DNA from: Dictyobacter aurantiacus
Lineage (GTDB): Bacteria > Chloroflexota > Ktedonobacteria > Ktedonobacterales > Ktedonobacteraceae
DNA length: 64,000 nucleotides
Direction of reading: 5' to 3'
Assembly (NCBI RefSeq): GCF_003967515.1
Contig: NZ_BIFQ01000002.1
Coordinates: forward strand, 2,542,001-2,606,000
Positions 9,279 to 18,977 of the stretch are shown here, piece by piece. The position numbers and the translations under genes were made by a program. The notes under the pieces were generated by a model. It made no database searches, had not been told where the DNA came from, and saw only the letters and a program-made list of their open reading frames with translations. How positions within the stretch are numbered: the stretch's first letter is position 1; the number at the start of each line of letters is the position of its first letter.

Positions 9279-10814
9279 CTATTTTTCGGTAGGCGCTGGG
9301 CGTTGAAAAAGCGGCGTCATAGCCTCATATGTGGCACGATAGCGTGCGTAGCCCTCATCGTAGATGGTTTGATGCGCTGGATCTGGCTCGATCGTTTTGC
9401 CGAGTTGCACCATGGTCTGGCCGGCGGCGCGTAGATCGGTATATGCGCCAACGCCGACTGCAGCGCAGATTGCGCTACCGAGCGATACTGCATCTGGCAC
9501 CGCCGTCAGGCTGATCGGGAGTCCTGCAACGTCTGCCAGGATTTGTAGCCAGAGAGAGCTGCGGGTGCCTCCACCACAGGCGATAATCTGGTTGGTGGGT
9601 ATCTGTAACTCATTCAGCCGGGTGAGGATATGACGATTGCCGTAGGCTGTGGCCTCATAGACGGCGCGCAACAAGTGGCCTGGCGTGTGGGCGGGAGTCA
9701 GTCCCCAGATCATGCCGCGTGCATGGGGATCTTTAATTGGAGTGCGGCTGCCCTGCCAGAAATCGAGTATGGTCAGGCCATCCGCGCCGGGTCTGACGGC
9801 GGCTGCAGCAGCGTCTGCGACGGCGTAGCGCTCGTCTCCTGCAGGGAGTGTGCCGCCCAGGGTATCGAGCAGCCAGCGTACCGTGCCACCGGTACTGGCC
9901 TGTCCCGCCTCCAGCGTCCAGTCACCAACTACTACAGCGCTCTCGAAGGGCCCCCATAGGCCGCGATCAATCACTGGAGACGAAGATTGCACCAGTTGGC
10001 AGGTAGAGGTTCCGGTGATCAGGGCGAGGGTGCCTGGGGCCAGCACGTTCAAGCCCACCATACCTGCATGGGCGTCGATCCCACTCATAGAGACGGCGAT
10101 ACCGGGACGTAGACCCAGCTGTTCGGCCGCTGCATTGGTGAGCTCACCGGCCTGCGCGCCCATTGGCAATACCTGGCCGGGAATTTTGGTGGCCAGGTCC
10201 TCAAGCCCAACCGCGCGTAGCAGTGTGATCGGCCAGCCTGCCGGAGTTGCCTCATCGGCGCTTGCGCGATAGTGCCATTTGGCCGCGGCACAGTTGAGCG
10301 AGACAGCCCATTCTCCCGTAAGCTTCCAGGTGAGCCAACCCATCTGATCGACCAGGTAGGTATCCTGGTTCCATAATGATGTCTCGTGCTGCTTCAGCCA
10401 GAGTGCTTTGGGAATGGGCCACTCGGCGGGGACATCACCGCCGCAGTAGCGCAGTACTGGATCGTTGGTAGCGGTAAGTGCTCTAGCCTGCTCGGTAGCG
10501 CGTAGATCCATCCAGATCAGACTGCGTGTCAGCGGCTCCCCGGCGCGGCTGGTCAACAGAATATTGCAGGGAGCGTCAATAGCCAGGCCCATCACACGCT
10601 GCCCATCGATGTTATTGGTCTGCAGGCAATGCTTGATCGCCTGTACCAGAGCTTCCCACCAGTGATGGGGATCCTGCTCGGCCCAGCCCGGCTGTGGATA
10701 GAAGGTCTGATAGCTCTGCTCTGAGAAGCCGAGGGATTGTCCCTGTAGATTGAAGATGCCGGCACGGACACCCGCCGTTCCTGCATCGATACCTAATACC
10801 AGGTTGTTTTCCAT
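9279..10814 (-). CDS. FGGY-family carbohydrate kinase
   Basis: This 511-residue protein is a sugar kinase of the actin/hexokinase fold. The N-terminal phosphate loop reads LGIDAGTAGVRAGIF, residues around 240-270 give the second phosphate region (MSGIDAHAGMVG and LITGTSTCQL), and the C-terminal adenosine motif is CGGGTRSSLWLQILAD. Overall it is closest in pattern to xylulokinase/ribulokinase-like members, but FGGY substrates cannot be assigned from motifs. It follows the amylosucrase gene on the same strand after 84 bp, so the two are likely co-transcribed. Start ATG 10814; a hydrophilic 20-residue tail ends the protein. Confidence 0.85.
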   Translation of the reverse strand: MENNLVLGIDAGTAGVRAGIFNLQGQSLGFSEQSYQTFYPQPGWAEQDPHHWWEALVQAIKHCLQTNNIDGQRVMGLAIDAPCNILLTSRAGEPLTRSLIWMDLRATEQARALTATNDPVLRYCGGDVPAEWPIPKALWLKQHETSLWNQDTYLVDQMGWLTWKLTGEWAVSLNCAAAKWHYRASADEATPAGWPITLLRAVGLEDLATKIPGQVLPMGAQAGELTNAAAEQLGLRPGIAVSMSGIDAHAGMVGLNVLAPGTLALITGTSTCQLVQSSSPVIDRGLWGPFESAVVVGDWTLEAGQASTGGTVRWLLDTLGGTLPAGDERYAVADAAAAAVRPGADGLTILDFWQGSRTPIKDPHARGMIWGLTPAHTPGHLLRAVYEATAYGNRHILTRLNELQIPTNQIIACGGGTRSSLWLQILADVAGLPISLTAVPDAVSLGSAICAAVGVGAYTDLRAAGQTMVQLGKTIEPDPAHQTIYDEGYARYRATYEAMTPLFQRPAPTEK

Positions 10815-10898
10815 ACATACTACCTCTATTTAATATCGTCTTCTCATTGAGACGGCTCAAACGAGTCGCCAGGATGTTTCCTGTTACAAGTGGAGATA

Positions 10899-12872
10899 TC
10901 AGTTTATGGTGGTTGCCGTCTCTTGCTCAAGCCAGAGGCACTGATACGGTTCCAGTCGTAATATGTGCTCGGCACTAAATGTCCGACCGGCGATGAGATC
11001 AATGAAGTGATAGCCGGTTCCGTACTCGCGCAGCAGGTCGGCATTCATCTCCTGGGGTTGTGAGGAGAAATTGGCTACGATGAAGAGTCGCTGATTGCCA
11101 CCGTAGCGCACATAACCAAAGAGGTGCCCATTGCCGGTCTCAACGAACTCTGTTTCTCCATCGAAGATTGCCGGTTGCTGTTTGCGTAGCGCGATGAGAC
11201 GTGTCAGTTCGGCAAAGATCTTGCCGTGCGGCGAACTGATTTCTTTCTCAACCTGCCTGTGCCATGTCCAATCGATGCGGGGACGGTGAATCCATCGGCT
11301 GTCATTGGCCTTATCGGGGTCTGTGCTGTAGGTATAATCGTTGAGCGTACCTACCTCGTCGCCCAGATATATCAGGGGGATGCCACCGATGCTCAGGATG
11401 ATGCCGTACAGCATCAGGATACGCCGAACTGCCAGATCCATCTGCTGCTCGTCACCGGACTGGATGGCCTGTTCGAGTCCGGCCAGCGAGGCCAGGGTGC
11501 CCGAGACGCGGGCATCACCGGTATCGGGATTCTCCTGAAAGGGGACGCCGCGCGCGAAAGAGCCGGGGAAGCGTCCCATGTAGAACTGGTTCAGAAATGA
11601 CCGGTGGCCAACGGGATCGATCCACTCCCAGCGGGCGTCGTTGTCGTCGAAGGTCCAGCCGATATCGTCATGAGAGCGCAGGTAGTTCACCCAGGCCGTC
11701 CCCGCCGGCAGGCGGAAACGATGGCCCATCGAGTGGTCGAGTAGCTTGACCTCGGTCGTTGCCAGCGACTCCCACAGCAGCGCCATCAGCAGGGGATTGT
11801 AGCTGATCTGGCACTCGTGTGGACTGATGTAGCTCATCACATCGTCAGGATGGACGATGGCCTCAGATTTGAACAGGAGCGCGGGGGCCGCGATGCGCGC
11901 CAGCGAGTGGAAGGCCTGAATGATCTGATGGGCTTCCGGCTGATTTTCGCAGCTGGTCCCTTCGCGCTTCCAGATGAAGGCGACTGCGTCGAGCCTGAGG
12001 AACTCTACGCCAAGGTTGGCGATAAAGAGCATCTCGCCGGCCATCGCGCGGAAGACGGCCGGATTGGCGTAGTTCAGATCCCATTGAAAGCTATTGAAGG
12101 TCGTCCAGACCCAGCGCTGGATGTCCTCGCGCCAGGTAAAGCTGCCGCGACGTACGGTGGGAAAGATCTCGCGCAGTGTCTGCTCATAGCGGTCGGGAAT
12201 AGTTCGATCAGGAAAGAGGAAATAGAATTGCTGGTATTCTGGATCACCGCCTTGAGCGCGTCGTGCCCACTCGTGCTCATCGGAGGTATGGTTGAAGACG
12301 AAGTCGAGCACCAGGCTGATGCCCTGCTCCTGAAATTCGCGCGCCAGTTCGGAGAGATCCGCGACCGTGCCCAGTTCTGGATTAATCTGGCGGTAGCTGC
12401 TGATCGCGTAGCCGCCGTCGCTATTGCCTTCTGGCGACTCGAACAGTGGCATCAGGTGTAGATAAGTTAAGCCAAGTTTCTTGAACAGCGGTAGCCGCTC
12501 ACGTAGACCCTGGATGGTACCGGCAAAGAGATCGACATAGCACATGCCTCCGACCATCTGCTGTGACTGGAACCATTCGGGAGTAGCAGAGCGTCGCTCG
12601 TCCAGTTGCTTGAGCCAGGACGCGCGTGTCAACCAGCTGCGCGCCGTCGCGGTCAGCAGCTCCTCAAGATGGTAGAAAAAGTCATAATGGCTGCCGTAGA
12701 GGCCAAACAGCAGTTCGAAGAGCCGATTCCACTCTCGCCGTAGCCGCGTCTCAAACGTGCGCCAGTCTGCGGGCGCGGCGTTGGCCTCGTCTCGAAGGGT
12801 AGTTTCCAGGCGCGGCCACAGTCGCTCGAGCGACTGGGCTGAGTAGTGTTGAAGCTGCTGTGCGTCAGTCAT
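10899..12872 (-). CDS. Amylosucrase-type GH13 glucosyltransferase
   Basis: The 657-residue protein matches amylosucrase (GH13 subfamily 4), which transfers glucose from sucrose to alpha-1,4-glucan and releases fructose. Catalytic blocks are all visible: FVFNHTSDEHEWA (about 191-203), FLRLDAVAFIWK with nucleophile D295, LLFKSEAIVHPDD with acid/base E337, and YLRSHDDIGWTF with H401-D402. The all-helical N-terminal domain (residues 1-90) typical of amylosucrases is present. No signal peptide is seen, so it acts in the cytosol. Sucrose hydrolase and sucrose isomerising variants share these motifs. It is the first gene of a pair with the FGGY kinase. Confidence 0.9.
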   Translation of the reverse strand: MTDAQQLQHYSAQSLERLWPRLETTLRDEANAAPADWRTFETRLRREWNRLFELLFGLYGSHYDFFYHLEELLTATARSWLTRASWLKQLDERRSATPEWFQSQQMVGGMCYVDLFAGTIQGLRERLPLFKKLGLTYLHLMPLFESPEGNSDGGYAISSYRQINPELGTVADLSELAREFQEQGISLVLDFVFNHTSDEHEWARRAQGGDPEYQQFYFLFPDRTIPDRYEQTLREIFPTVRRGSFTWREDIQRWVWTTFNSFQWDLNYANPAVFRAMAGEMLFIANLGVEFLRLDAVAFIWKREGTSCENQPEAHQIIQAFHSLARIAAPALLFKSEAIVHPDDVMSYISPHECQISYNPLLMALLWESLATTEVKLLDHSMGHRFRLPAGTAWVNYLRSHDDIGWTFDDNDARWEWIDPVGHRSFLNQFYMGRFPGSFARGVPFQENPDTGDARVSGTLASLAGLEQAIQSGDEQQMDLAVRRILMLYGIILSIGGIPLIYLGDEVGTLNDYTYSTDPDKANDSRWIHRPRIDWTWHRQVEKEISSPHGKIFAELTRLIALRKQQPAIFDGETEFVETGNGHLFGYVRYGGNQRLFIVANFSSQPQEMNADLLREYGTGYHFIDLIAGRTFSAEHILRLEPYQCLWLEQETATTIN

Positions 12873-13027
12873 GGGTGTTCCTTCTTACCAGGTCAATGGA
12901 TTATATTGTTATGTGCCGATAAATAAGCTTTCGTTTATTATATGGCATGCGTGGGGGTTGGTGATAGGCTGCCAACCTGTTTGTACCGTCGACGATGATA
13001 TAACTGATTCTGCAGCCCTGCATAGTG

Positions 13028-13059
13028 TTTGAGCACTCCATAATCATGGGGTGCTCAAA
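13028..13059. terminator. Hairpin between GH76 and amylosucrase genes
   Basis: Arms TTTGAGCACTCCAT (13028-13041) and ATGGGGTGCTCAAA (13046-13059) pair with one G-U position and a 4-nt loop, just beyond the stop of the minus-strand GH76 gene. There is no clear T run. Confidence 0.6.
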
Positions 13060-13087
13060 TTCTGGTTTCTTTATTTAAAAGGTAAGG

Positions 13088-14248
13088 CTAATAAAGGATG
13101 CGGTACTGTGACGGGCTCCACGAAAGGACCGCGTAGATCTGGGTCATGGCCGCCTGCTCGATCATCTGGGTGGATGATGAGTTACCGAAATGGAAGAGGC
13201 CAGTCGTGGCGTCACGCGACGTCTGCCATACCTGGTCCGCGTAGCTCTGCATGGCTTTGACATAGCGTGTATCATGATCTACCGACTGTAGGAGCAACAG
13301 ATTTTTGAAGAAGATCGAGTTGAAGAAGGCCGGCTGTTGATAGATCTTATTCGTTGCCACATAATAGTCCAGAGCGGCGTTGGCAATATTCTGAGCACGC
13401 TGCAGATAGGTCGCGTCACCTGTGACCTGGTAGAAGAGGACGTTCACTCCTACGGGTACTCCCTGATTATAGCTCCACTGCGTCTTCTCGATATTGCCCG
13501 CCAGGTCAATATGATCCCAATACAGGCCGTTGGGCGCCAGCAGATAGGTGTTGGTCCAGTTATACATCTTCTGCGCCCACTCAAAGTAGTAGTTGTTCCT
13601 GGTCAGCTGGTACAGCCGCAGGCCCAGTTCCGCTCCGGGCATATTGGAGACCGTATTGCGATCGTGGCTCCACGGTGCCTGGGTCCAGAAGACGCCTCCG
13701 GGTGCCGGATGCGATGCGTCTGTATCCCAACCAGAGACCACCAGCGCAAAGATCTGTTTTGCGCGTTCCAGGGCGACAGTGTCACCGTTCATCAGATAGC
13801 GCTGGATACAGGCCAGGCCCACCCATTCATTATCGTCATAGAATTTATCGCCACCATTGCCATATGGCGGGCGTGCATACGAATCATAGCCTGGGAGCCC
13901 GGTTGAACCAGTAGTATTCCAATAGCGTTCCTGTCCCAACCAGCGATCCTGCAAGGCGGACAGGTAGGAGCTACCAGTAGAGCCGGGAATATTGGCCAGA
14001 TCGAGCGTCGCGATGTGAGCCTGTGAAAAAGGCCATTCGTAGGAGTAAGGATTATCGCCTGTTGCTACCGGGTACTGCTCATGGTACAGGTGAGAACCAT
14101 CGGGAACATAGAAATACTTTTGCAACGCATCGTACGAAGCGCTGGCCTGTGCGCGGCTATCTTCATGGGCGTAGGCCATAAGGGAAGGGGATGCAGCTAT
14201 ACCGAGGATAGTGCCACCGAGCACACCGAGCATGGTACGACGTTTCAT
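13088..14248 (-). CDS. Secreted GH76-family alpha-1,6-mannanase-like protein
   Basis: From the preferred ATG (14248, with GGAGGTC just upstream) the product has 386 residues. It opens with MKRRTMLGVLGGTILGIAAS, a twin-arginine-like signal, cleaved near AYAHE. The body is an (alpha/alpha)6-type protein with the GH76 hallmark FYDDNEWVGLA (catalytic Asp pair at about 138-139) and aromatic-rich repeats such as WNTTGSTGLPGYD and GGVFWTQ. GH76 enzymes cut alpha-1,6-mannan backbones of fungal or yeast walls, which suits a soil saprophyte. An upstream in-frame ATG at 14293 lacks a good binding site. Confidence 0.85.
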   Translation of the reverse strand: MKRRTMLGVLGGTILGIAASPSLMAYAHEDSRAQASASYDALQKYFYVPDGSHLYHEQYPVATGDNPYSYEWPFSQAHIATLDLANIPGSTGSSYLSALQDRWLGQERYWNTTGSTGLPGYDSYARPPYGNGGDKFYDDNEWVGLACIQRYLMNGDTVALERAKQIFALVVSGWDTDASHPAPGGVFWTQAPWSHDRNTVSNMPGAELGLRLYQLTRNNYYFEWAQKMYNWTNTYLLAPNGLYWDHIDLAGNIEKTQWSYNQGVPVGVNVLFYQVTGDATYLQRAQNIANAALDYYVATNKIYQQPAFFNSIFFKNLLLLQSVDHDTRYVKAMQSYADQVWQTSRDATTGLFHFGNSSSTQMIEQAAMTQIYAVLSWSPSQYRILY

Positions 14249-14808
14249 ATCAGAGACCTCCGTGTCTTTCGCTGGCAACAACCTATCATGCACAGCGGGT
14301 GCACCGATTGTTGCTGTTTAAATAGAGAGCGCTATGGTTATGGCTGTATATAGGATGCATTCGTGCCCTATCAGGAAAACAAATATGAGCTGTCAACCGG
14401 TCAAGTGCTTGTCATTCTACAATTGAAGGTGATTAGCCTATGTCACAAAGGCGTCGAACTCATCCTGTACAGAGATGACAACGATGTCATTCTCATTCAA
14501 GAATGACATATAAATCATCATTTGTCAATATTAAGAAAGCAATTAAACATTCTTGCCTCCCGATAATCCTCTAAAAGAAAATGCGTAGTTTGGGTAATCA
14601 ACAAGCAGACCGTATGTATTTATTGTGGTCTATATAGCTGTTGAGCTCGGCATCTAAGTGGATTAGGAATGCGTAATAGAAGGGAACGTAAAAGGCGTGT
14701 ATAAGGTATATTTGTTTTTGTTTAGAAAAACAATGTAACCATTGATATATGTCTTTTTTTCTAGTAAGGGCATGAAAAGGATAGTTTTGAAAGGTAAGGA
14801 AAGAGGAA
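14249..14808. promoter_or_regulatory. Divergent intergenic region between GH76 and S53 genes
   Basis: This 560-bp spacer separates two diverging secreted-enzyme genes and presumably holds both promoters. The clearest element is an inverted repeat at 14484-14509 (arms ATGTCATTCT and AGAATGACAT, 6-nt loop), a candidate operator. The rest is AT-rich without a recognisable gene. Confidence 0.45.
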
Positions 14809-16428
14809 GTGAGCAATACATCGCATTATGGATACCGAGAACTGCCAGGAAGTGGAAAAGAGCCACTACCAGGTGCACGGCGGATTGCTCCTGTCGCGCA
14901 CGATGAGACTATCGAGGTCAGTCTCTATTTGAAGGATCCAGCTGGAAAAGAATTGGAGCAAAATCTCCAGGAGCAGATACAGGGCCGTGCCACCCGGCTT
15001 ACAAGAGAAGAATATGCCAGGGTGCATAGCGCGAGACCTGAAGATATTACGAAAATCGAGCATTTTGCGCGCCAGCACAACCTTATTGTTACAGAGATAG
15101 ATCCTGTGAGCCGACGCGTGGTCCTGAGTGGAACAGTTTCCGCATTTAATTCGGCTTTTCAGACTGAACTGTACCATTATGAATATGAAGACACTACCTA
15201 TCGTGGGCGCACCGGACCATTAATGGTCCCACACGAACTTGCGCAAACGGTAGAAAGCGTTCTTGGTCTTGATGATCGCCCCCAGGCTAATTACCATCTG
15301 CGTTTCTATGATCCGGCTATCGCGAGGCCGAACGCAGGTGCTGCCTCTTATGATCCACGTACGCTGGCCCAGCTGTATAATTTCCCTTCAGATCTGAACG
15401 GGCAGGGGGAGGCCATCGCCATCATCGAACTGGGAGGAGGCTACAATACCAGTGATATTACAACCTACTTTCAGCAGTTGAACATTGCTGTTCCACAGGT
15501 TACCAGCGTATCGGTTGATGGAGCCAACAATGCGCCTACTGGAGATCCCAATAGCGCAGATGGAGAGGTGGAACTGGATATCGAGGTGGCCGGGGCTATT
15601 GCCCCCGGGGCGCATATCGTTGTTTACTTCGCGCCCAACACAGATCGCGGCTTCGTGGATGCGATCACCACAGCGATCCATGATACCACCAACAGACCGT
15701 CAGTGATCTCGATTAGCTGGGGAAGCGCTGAAGATCAATGGACGGACCAGAGCCGGCAGACGATGGACCAGGCATTTCAGGCTGCGGCTTCGCTCGGGGT
15801 CACTGTCTGTGCCGCTGCCGGCGATAGTGGTTCCAGTGACGGCGCGACCGATGGGCAGGCACATGTTGATTTTCCCGCGGCCGACCCTTATGTTATGGGA
15901 TGTGGTGGTACCCGACTGGAGGCGAGCGGTCAGCAGATTACAAGCGAGGTCGTATGGAACGAAGGAGCCAGTTCAGCGACCGGTGGTGGTGTGAGCGAAA
16001 AGTTCGCCTTGCCCAGCTGGCAGGCCAACGCTAATGTTCCCCCATCGGCCAACCCGAGCAAGTTCGTTGGACGGGGCGTGCCCGATGTGTCGGGAGATGC
16101 TGATCCTCAAACAGGCTACAAAGTGCGCGTCGATGGACAGGATATGGTCATTGGTGGAACCAGCGCCGTCGCGCCGCTCTGGGCTGGTCTGCTTGCCCTG
16201 TTAAACCAGCGGCTCGGGCAATCCGCCGGCTTCCTCAATGCCACACTCTACCAGAACTACCAGGGGCTGCAGCAAAATAACGCCTTTCACGACATAACAC
16301 AGGGCAACAACGGCGCCTACAGCGCCGGATCCGGCTGGGATGCCTGCTCCGGTCTGGGTTCTCCCAATGGAAGCAACCTCATCAACGAGCTCTATACTTT
16401 GCTGCATAAACAACAGGTAACACCATAA
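14809..16428 (+). CDS. S53 family peptidase (sedolisin/kumamolisin)
   Basis: The 539-residue protein is a serine-carboxyl protease that acts at acidic pH. It has an N-terminal pro-domain (about residues 20-170, including LTREEYARVHSA and RRVVLSGTVSAFN) and a catalytic domain. The triad is visible: E253 and D257 in GEVELDIEV and S452 in GGTSAVAP; the oxyanion region is VISISWGS. The C-terminal calcium site is near GWDACSGLGSPNG. The start is a GTG with AGGAAAGAGGAA upstream. No signal peptide is obvious, as in some kumamolisins, where the pro-protein is exported by unclear means. A 23-bp inverted repeat follows immediately. Confidence 0.92.
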   Translation: MSNTSHYGYRELPGSGKEPLPGARRIAPVAHDETIEVSLYLKDPAGKELEQNLQEQIQGRATRLTREEYARVHSARPEDITKIEHFARQHNLIVTEIDPVSRRVVLSGTVSAFNSAFQTELYHYEYEDTTYRGRTGPLMVPHELAQTVESVLGLDDRPQANYHLRFYDPAIARPNAGAASYDPRTLAQLYNFPSDLNGQGEAIAIIELGGGYNTSDITTYFQQLNIAVPQVTSVSVDGANNAPTGDPNSADGEVELDIEVAGAIAPGAHIVVYFAPNTDRGFVDAITTAIHDTTNRPSVISISWGSAEDQWTDQSRQTMDQAFQAAASLGVTVCAAAGDSGSSDGATDGQAHVDFPAADPYVMGCGGTRLEASGQQITSEVVWNEGASSATGGGVSEKFALPSWQANANVPPSANPSKFVGRGVPDVSGDADPQTGYKVRVDGQDMVIGGTSAVAPLWAGLLALLNQRLGQSAGFLNATLYQNYQGLQQNNAFHDITQGNNGAYSAGSGWDACSGLGSPNGSNLINELYTLLHKQQVTP

Positions 16429-16430
16429 TG

Positions 16431-16478
16431 ATTGGAGGTGTATTGGGTGCGCATTTGCGCACCCAATACACCTCCAAT
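16431..16478. terminator. 23-bp perfect inverted repeat between convergent genes
   Basis: Arms 16431-16453 and 16456-16478 are perfectly complementary with a TT loop. The element starts 3 bp after the S53 stop and lies 66 bp from the GH30 stop on the other strand, so it may terminate both. Confidence 0.75.
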
Positions 16479-16543
16479 CCATAAAACAGAGGCTGCCGCA
16501 CGAGGTGGGCGGCGGGAAACGACCGTCAGGGCCGTAAGCTACT

Positions 16544-18490
16544 CTAGTCGTCTTCTCCTGACCAGGTGAAGGTTGCCGCCGCGCCGGCGGGCAGCGTGTA
16601 TGAGAAGGTACTGTGCTGCGCCTGAACCTGGAAAGTCATAGCGCTGGCGTTGTTGTTGTAGACGACCAGCACATGGGTGCCATTCTGATTTACAAAGGCC
16701 ACGTTCTCCAGACTGCTAGAGTTGCTCGTCGAAGCGACGCGCGTGGCGCCGGGCGTGACGAACTTGCTGAAGTGACCCAGACCATAATAGTCAGAGTTCT
16801 TCGTCACGGTACCATCCGCGGCGACCGAGATGACGCCACGGCAGGTGCCGCATGATCCGGAGGTATCCAGGTGAGGATTGCCATTGGGATCGAGCGCCAG
16901 GCCCCAGCGCACCACTGTTTTGGACCCATGGGCGGTCGAGCTGATGCCGAGCTCCATCACATCCTTGAGGGTTGCGGCAAAGGTAGGATTGTTGTTGTTC
17001 TCCCACTGTCCACCAGAGCACTCGGTCTCATAGATATCCTTCTTACCGTAGAATTGATCCTGCGCGCTGGCATCGCCACCATAGCAGTGGAACGCGATCC
17101 CATCGACATACTGGCCGGCCGGGCTATTGAGGATGGCGCTCGGATACTCCGGGGTATCCCAATTATGATCAAAGGCCAGGATCTTGGTTTGGACATGGTT
17201 TTGCTGGAAGGCTTGACCCAGATTCACGATGAAGTCCGCTTCGTTGCCAATGTCTGGATTGCCAGCAGTCTGGCTGGTGGCAGGCAAGATCATGGTGGGC
17301 ATGTAGTTGCCGTTCTGCGGCTCGTTTTGGGGCGTAATAGCGTAGATGGGGATGCCCTCACGCTGATAGGCCTGAATGAATTTAACGAAGTACCGGGCAT
17401 AAGCCTGATAATACTTTGGATTGAGGTAGCCCTGATTGATGCTGGCGGTGCCTGAGCCACCATACAGGAACTGGTTAAGGCCCGATCCCTGCACGCTATC
17501 GTCGACGGTCGTCACGCCACTGGCCGAGATAATATCGACGCGATCGGGATTGATGCCGTTCCAGTGAGCGCTGCTGTTCTGCAGACCTGTGACGCGTACT
17601 TTCAATGTATGTTGTCCTGCAGGCAGCACTGGACTGGTATATACCAGGGTATTACCCGCATTGGTTGGCGCATAGAAATCGACCATTGTTTCGGAGCCAC
17701 CGTCAATTGAGAAGGCGCCGATACCATGATCTGTACCAACGACCCCATAGAACTTGATCTGCGTACCATTAAAGGTGACAGATACATAGTCATTGGGAGT
17801 ATTATCCCAGCTATTGCTCCCATCGTAGAATCCCTGTCCGCTGCCATCGCAGTTGGTGCAGTGGCCCCAGCTATTGCCGGGCAGCTTCATCCAGGCGGGT
17901 GGAGACCAGGGGGTAGCCATAATCTTGAGATTCGGATTGATGCGCAGGGCCTCCCGCAACAAAGAAGTAACGTGATAGTGATCATCCTGCGCGATCGAGA
18001 AGTGGCTGAGCGTAGGATCCGTCTGACCGGCGGGCATATCGTCATAGGTATACTCACCGACCCAGCCCTTGCTGGCATCCTGTGGTGGTGCCAGGTCAGA
18101 CGAGCCCATCGGCTGCCGCAGGTAGCTCAGTCCAATCCCTGTATGGGGGTCAAAAAGGTCGCGCATCACTTTATTTTGTGCGACATTGGATTGGGACAGC
18201 ACCACCGCCGATGAGGCGGTCAAAGAAGCGCCAAAACCCGTCATGCGCTGATATTTCTGGTCGTCATTGACGCTGATGGTTGGGGTACCGGCGCTGGGTT
18301 GACCGGAAAACGAGATGGCAGGTTGCTGTGCCAACAACTGGCTTTGATCAGACGTTGTGAGCCAGACATTGACCTTTTTACCGCCAGCCGCCTGGGCCTG
18401 AGCCGGGAAAAATATCGCCAGGGCGAGCGTGCTCAAAATAAAGCAGACAACAATAAGAGGACGACTACTGTGGGATATCGATCGGGGCAT
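16544..18490 (-). CDS. Secreted GH30-family glucosidase with inserted beta-module
   Basis: From ATG 18490 (GGAGG 6-7 nt upstream) the product has 648 residues with a signal peptide (about 1-34, ending AQAQAAGG). The GH30 fold is clear: MTGFGASLTASSA near 83, PWSPPAWMK near 200, acid/base E390 in ITPQNEPQ and nucleophile E490 in IYETECSGG. GH30 enzymes cleave beta-1,6- or beta-1,3-glucans, glucosylceramide or xylan. Between PPAWMK and the next barrel helix (LNPKYYQAYARYFVKFIQAY) lies an extra block of about 145 residues (207-351) that looks like a jelly-roll carbohydrate-binding module (FYGVVGTDHGIGAFSIDGG, then PAGQHTLKVRVTG). The usual C-terminal beta-domain follows the barrel. Confidence 0.88.
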   Translation of the reverse strand: MPRSISHSSRPLIVVCFILSTLALAIFFPAQAQAAGGKKVNVWLTTSDQSQLLAQQPAISFSGQPSAGTPTISVNDDQKYQRMTGFGASLTASSAVVLSQSNVAQNKVMRDLFDPHTGIGLSYLRQPMGSSDLAPPQDASKGWVGEYTYDDMPAGQTDPTLSHFSIAQDDHYHVTSLLREALRINPNLKIMATPWSPPAWMKLPGNSWGHCTNCDGSGQGFYDGSNSWDNTPNDYVSVTFNGTQIKFYGVVGTDHGIGAFSIDGGSETMVDFYAPTNAGNTLVYTSPVLPAGQHTLKVRVTGLQNSSAHWNGINPDRVDIISASGVTTVDDSVQGSGLNQFLYGGSGTASINQGYLNPKYYQAYARYFVKFIQAYQREGIPIYAITPQNEPQNGNYMPTMILPATSQTAGNPDIGNEADFIVNLGQAFQQNHVQTKILAFDHNWDTPEYPSAILNSPAGQYVDGIAFHCYGGDASAQDQFYGKKDIYETECSGGQWENNNNPTFAATLKDVMELGISSTAHGSKTVVRWGLALDPNGNPHLDTSGSCGTCRGVISVAADGTVTKNSDYYGLGHFSKFVTPGATRVASTSNSSSLENVAFVNQNGTHVLVVYNNNASAMTFQVQAQHSTFSYTLPAGAAATFTWSGEDD

Positions 18491-18631
18491 ACAATCCTCC
18501 TTGATGGGATATTTCCTACAAAGGAAAAGGTACATCCGCATACCTCTCTGTCATTATATGCATCTTTTTCTACTTATGACAACGTTATCAACACGCCTCA
18601 AGGCTTTTTCATTGGAACATTGTTTGAACCG

Positions 18632-18784
18632 ATGCAGACCGGCAACGGCGAGAGTGATGGATGGCATGGAGAAGAAAAGATTACGGCGCGCCGCACTACC
18701 TTCATAGCAGGTTCTGCCCTTCCCGTAATCCTGTTAGCCGTCTGGATTTGGAGACAGATGCAAGGTTCATCAGTGAAGAGATAA
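18632..18784 (+). CDS. Possible 50-aa single-helix membrane protein
   Basis: This short frame encodes a polar N-terminus (MQTGNGESDGWHGEEKIT) and one hydrophobic helix (FIAGSALPVILLAVWIW) followed by a basic tail. Its stop is 16 bp ahead of an intrinsic terminator (18801-18823), which suggests that something here is transcribed rightwards. The ribosome binding site is weak and I recognise no homologue, so this is a tentative gene. Confidence 0.28.
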   Translation: MQTGNGESDGWHGEEKITARRTTFIAGSALPVILLAVWIWRQMQGSSVKR

Positions 18785-18800
18785 AGCCAGACCAGTGCTG

Positions 18801-18823
18801 GCCTATCCCGGATGGGCTTTTTT
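18801..18823 (+). terminator. Short GC hairpin with T run
   Basis: GCCTATCC and GGATGGGC (18801-18817) pair around a tiny loop and run into TTTTTT. It would end rightward transcription from the preceding 300 bp. Confidence 0.55.
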
Positions 18824-18977
18824 CGACTGTATATCGATTCTGGTTATAGATTGTACACAAATACATTTCTGTATCGTAGTAAATATATGGATGCCTGATA
18901 AACAAGTAGAAGACATTCAATGCTATGAAATAGCTATGTGACCAGAAACCTTTGCAGCAATGAAAGGGATAAATAAT

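Noticed and set aside
9279..10814. Assignment of the FGGY kinase to xylulokinase (xylB)
   Set aside because: The general FGGY motifs are present, but nothing in the sequence or the neighbourhood fixes xylulose as the substrate, so no gene symbol is given.
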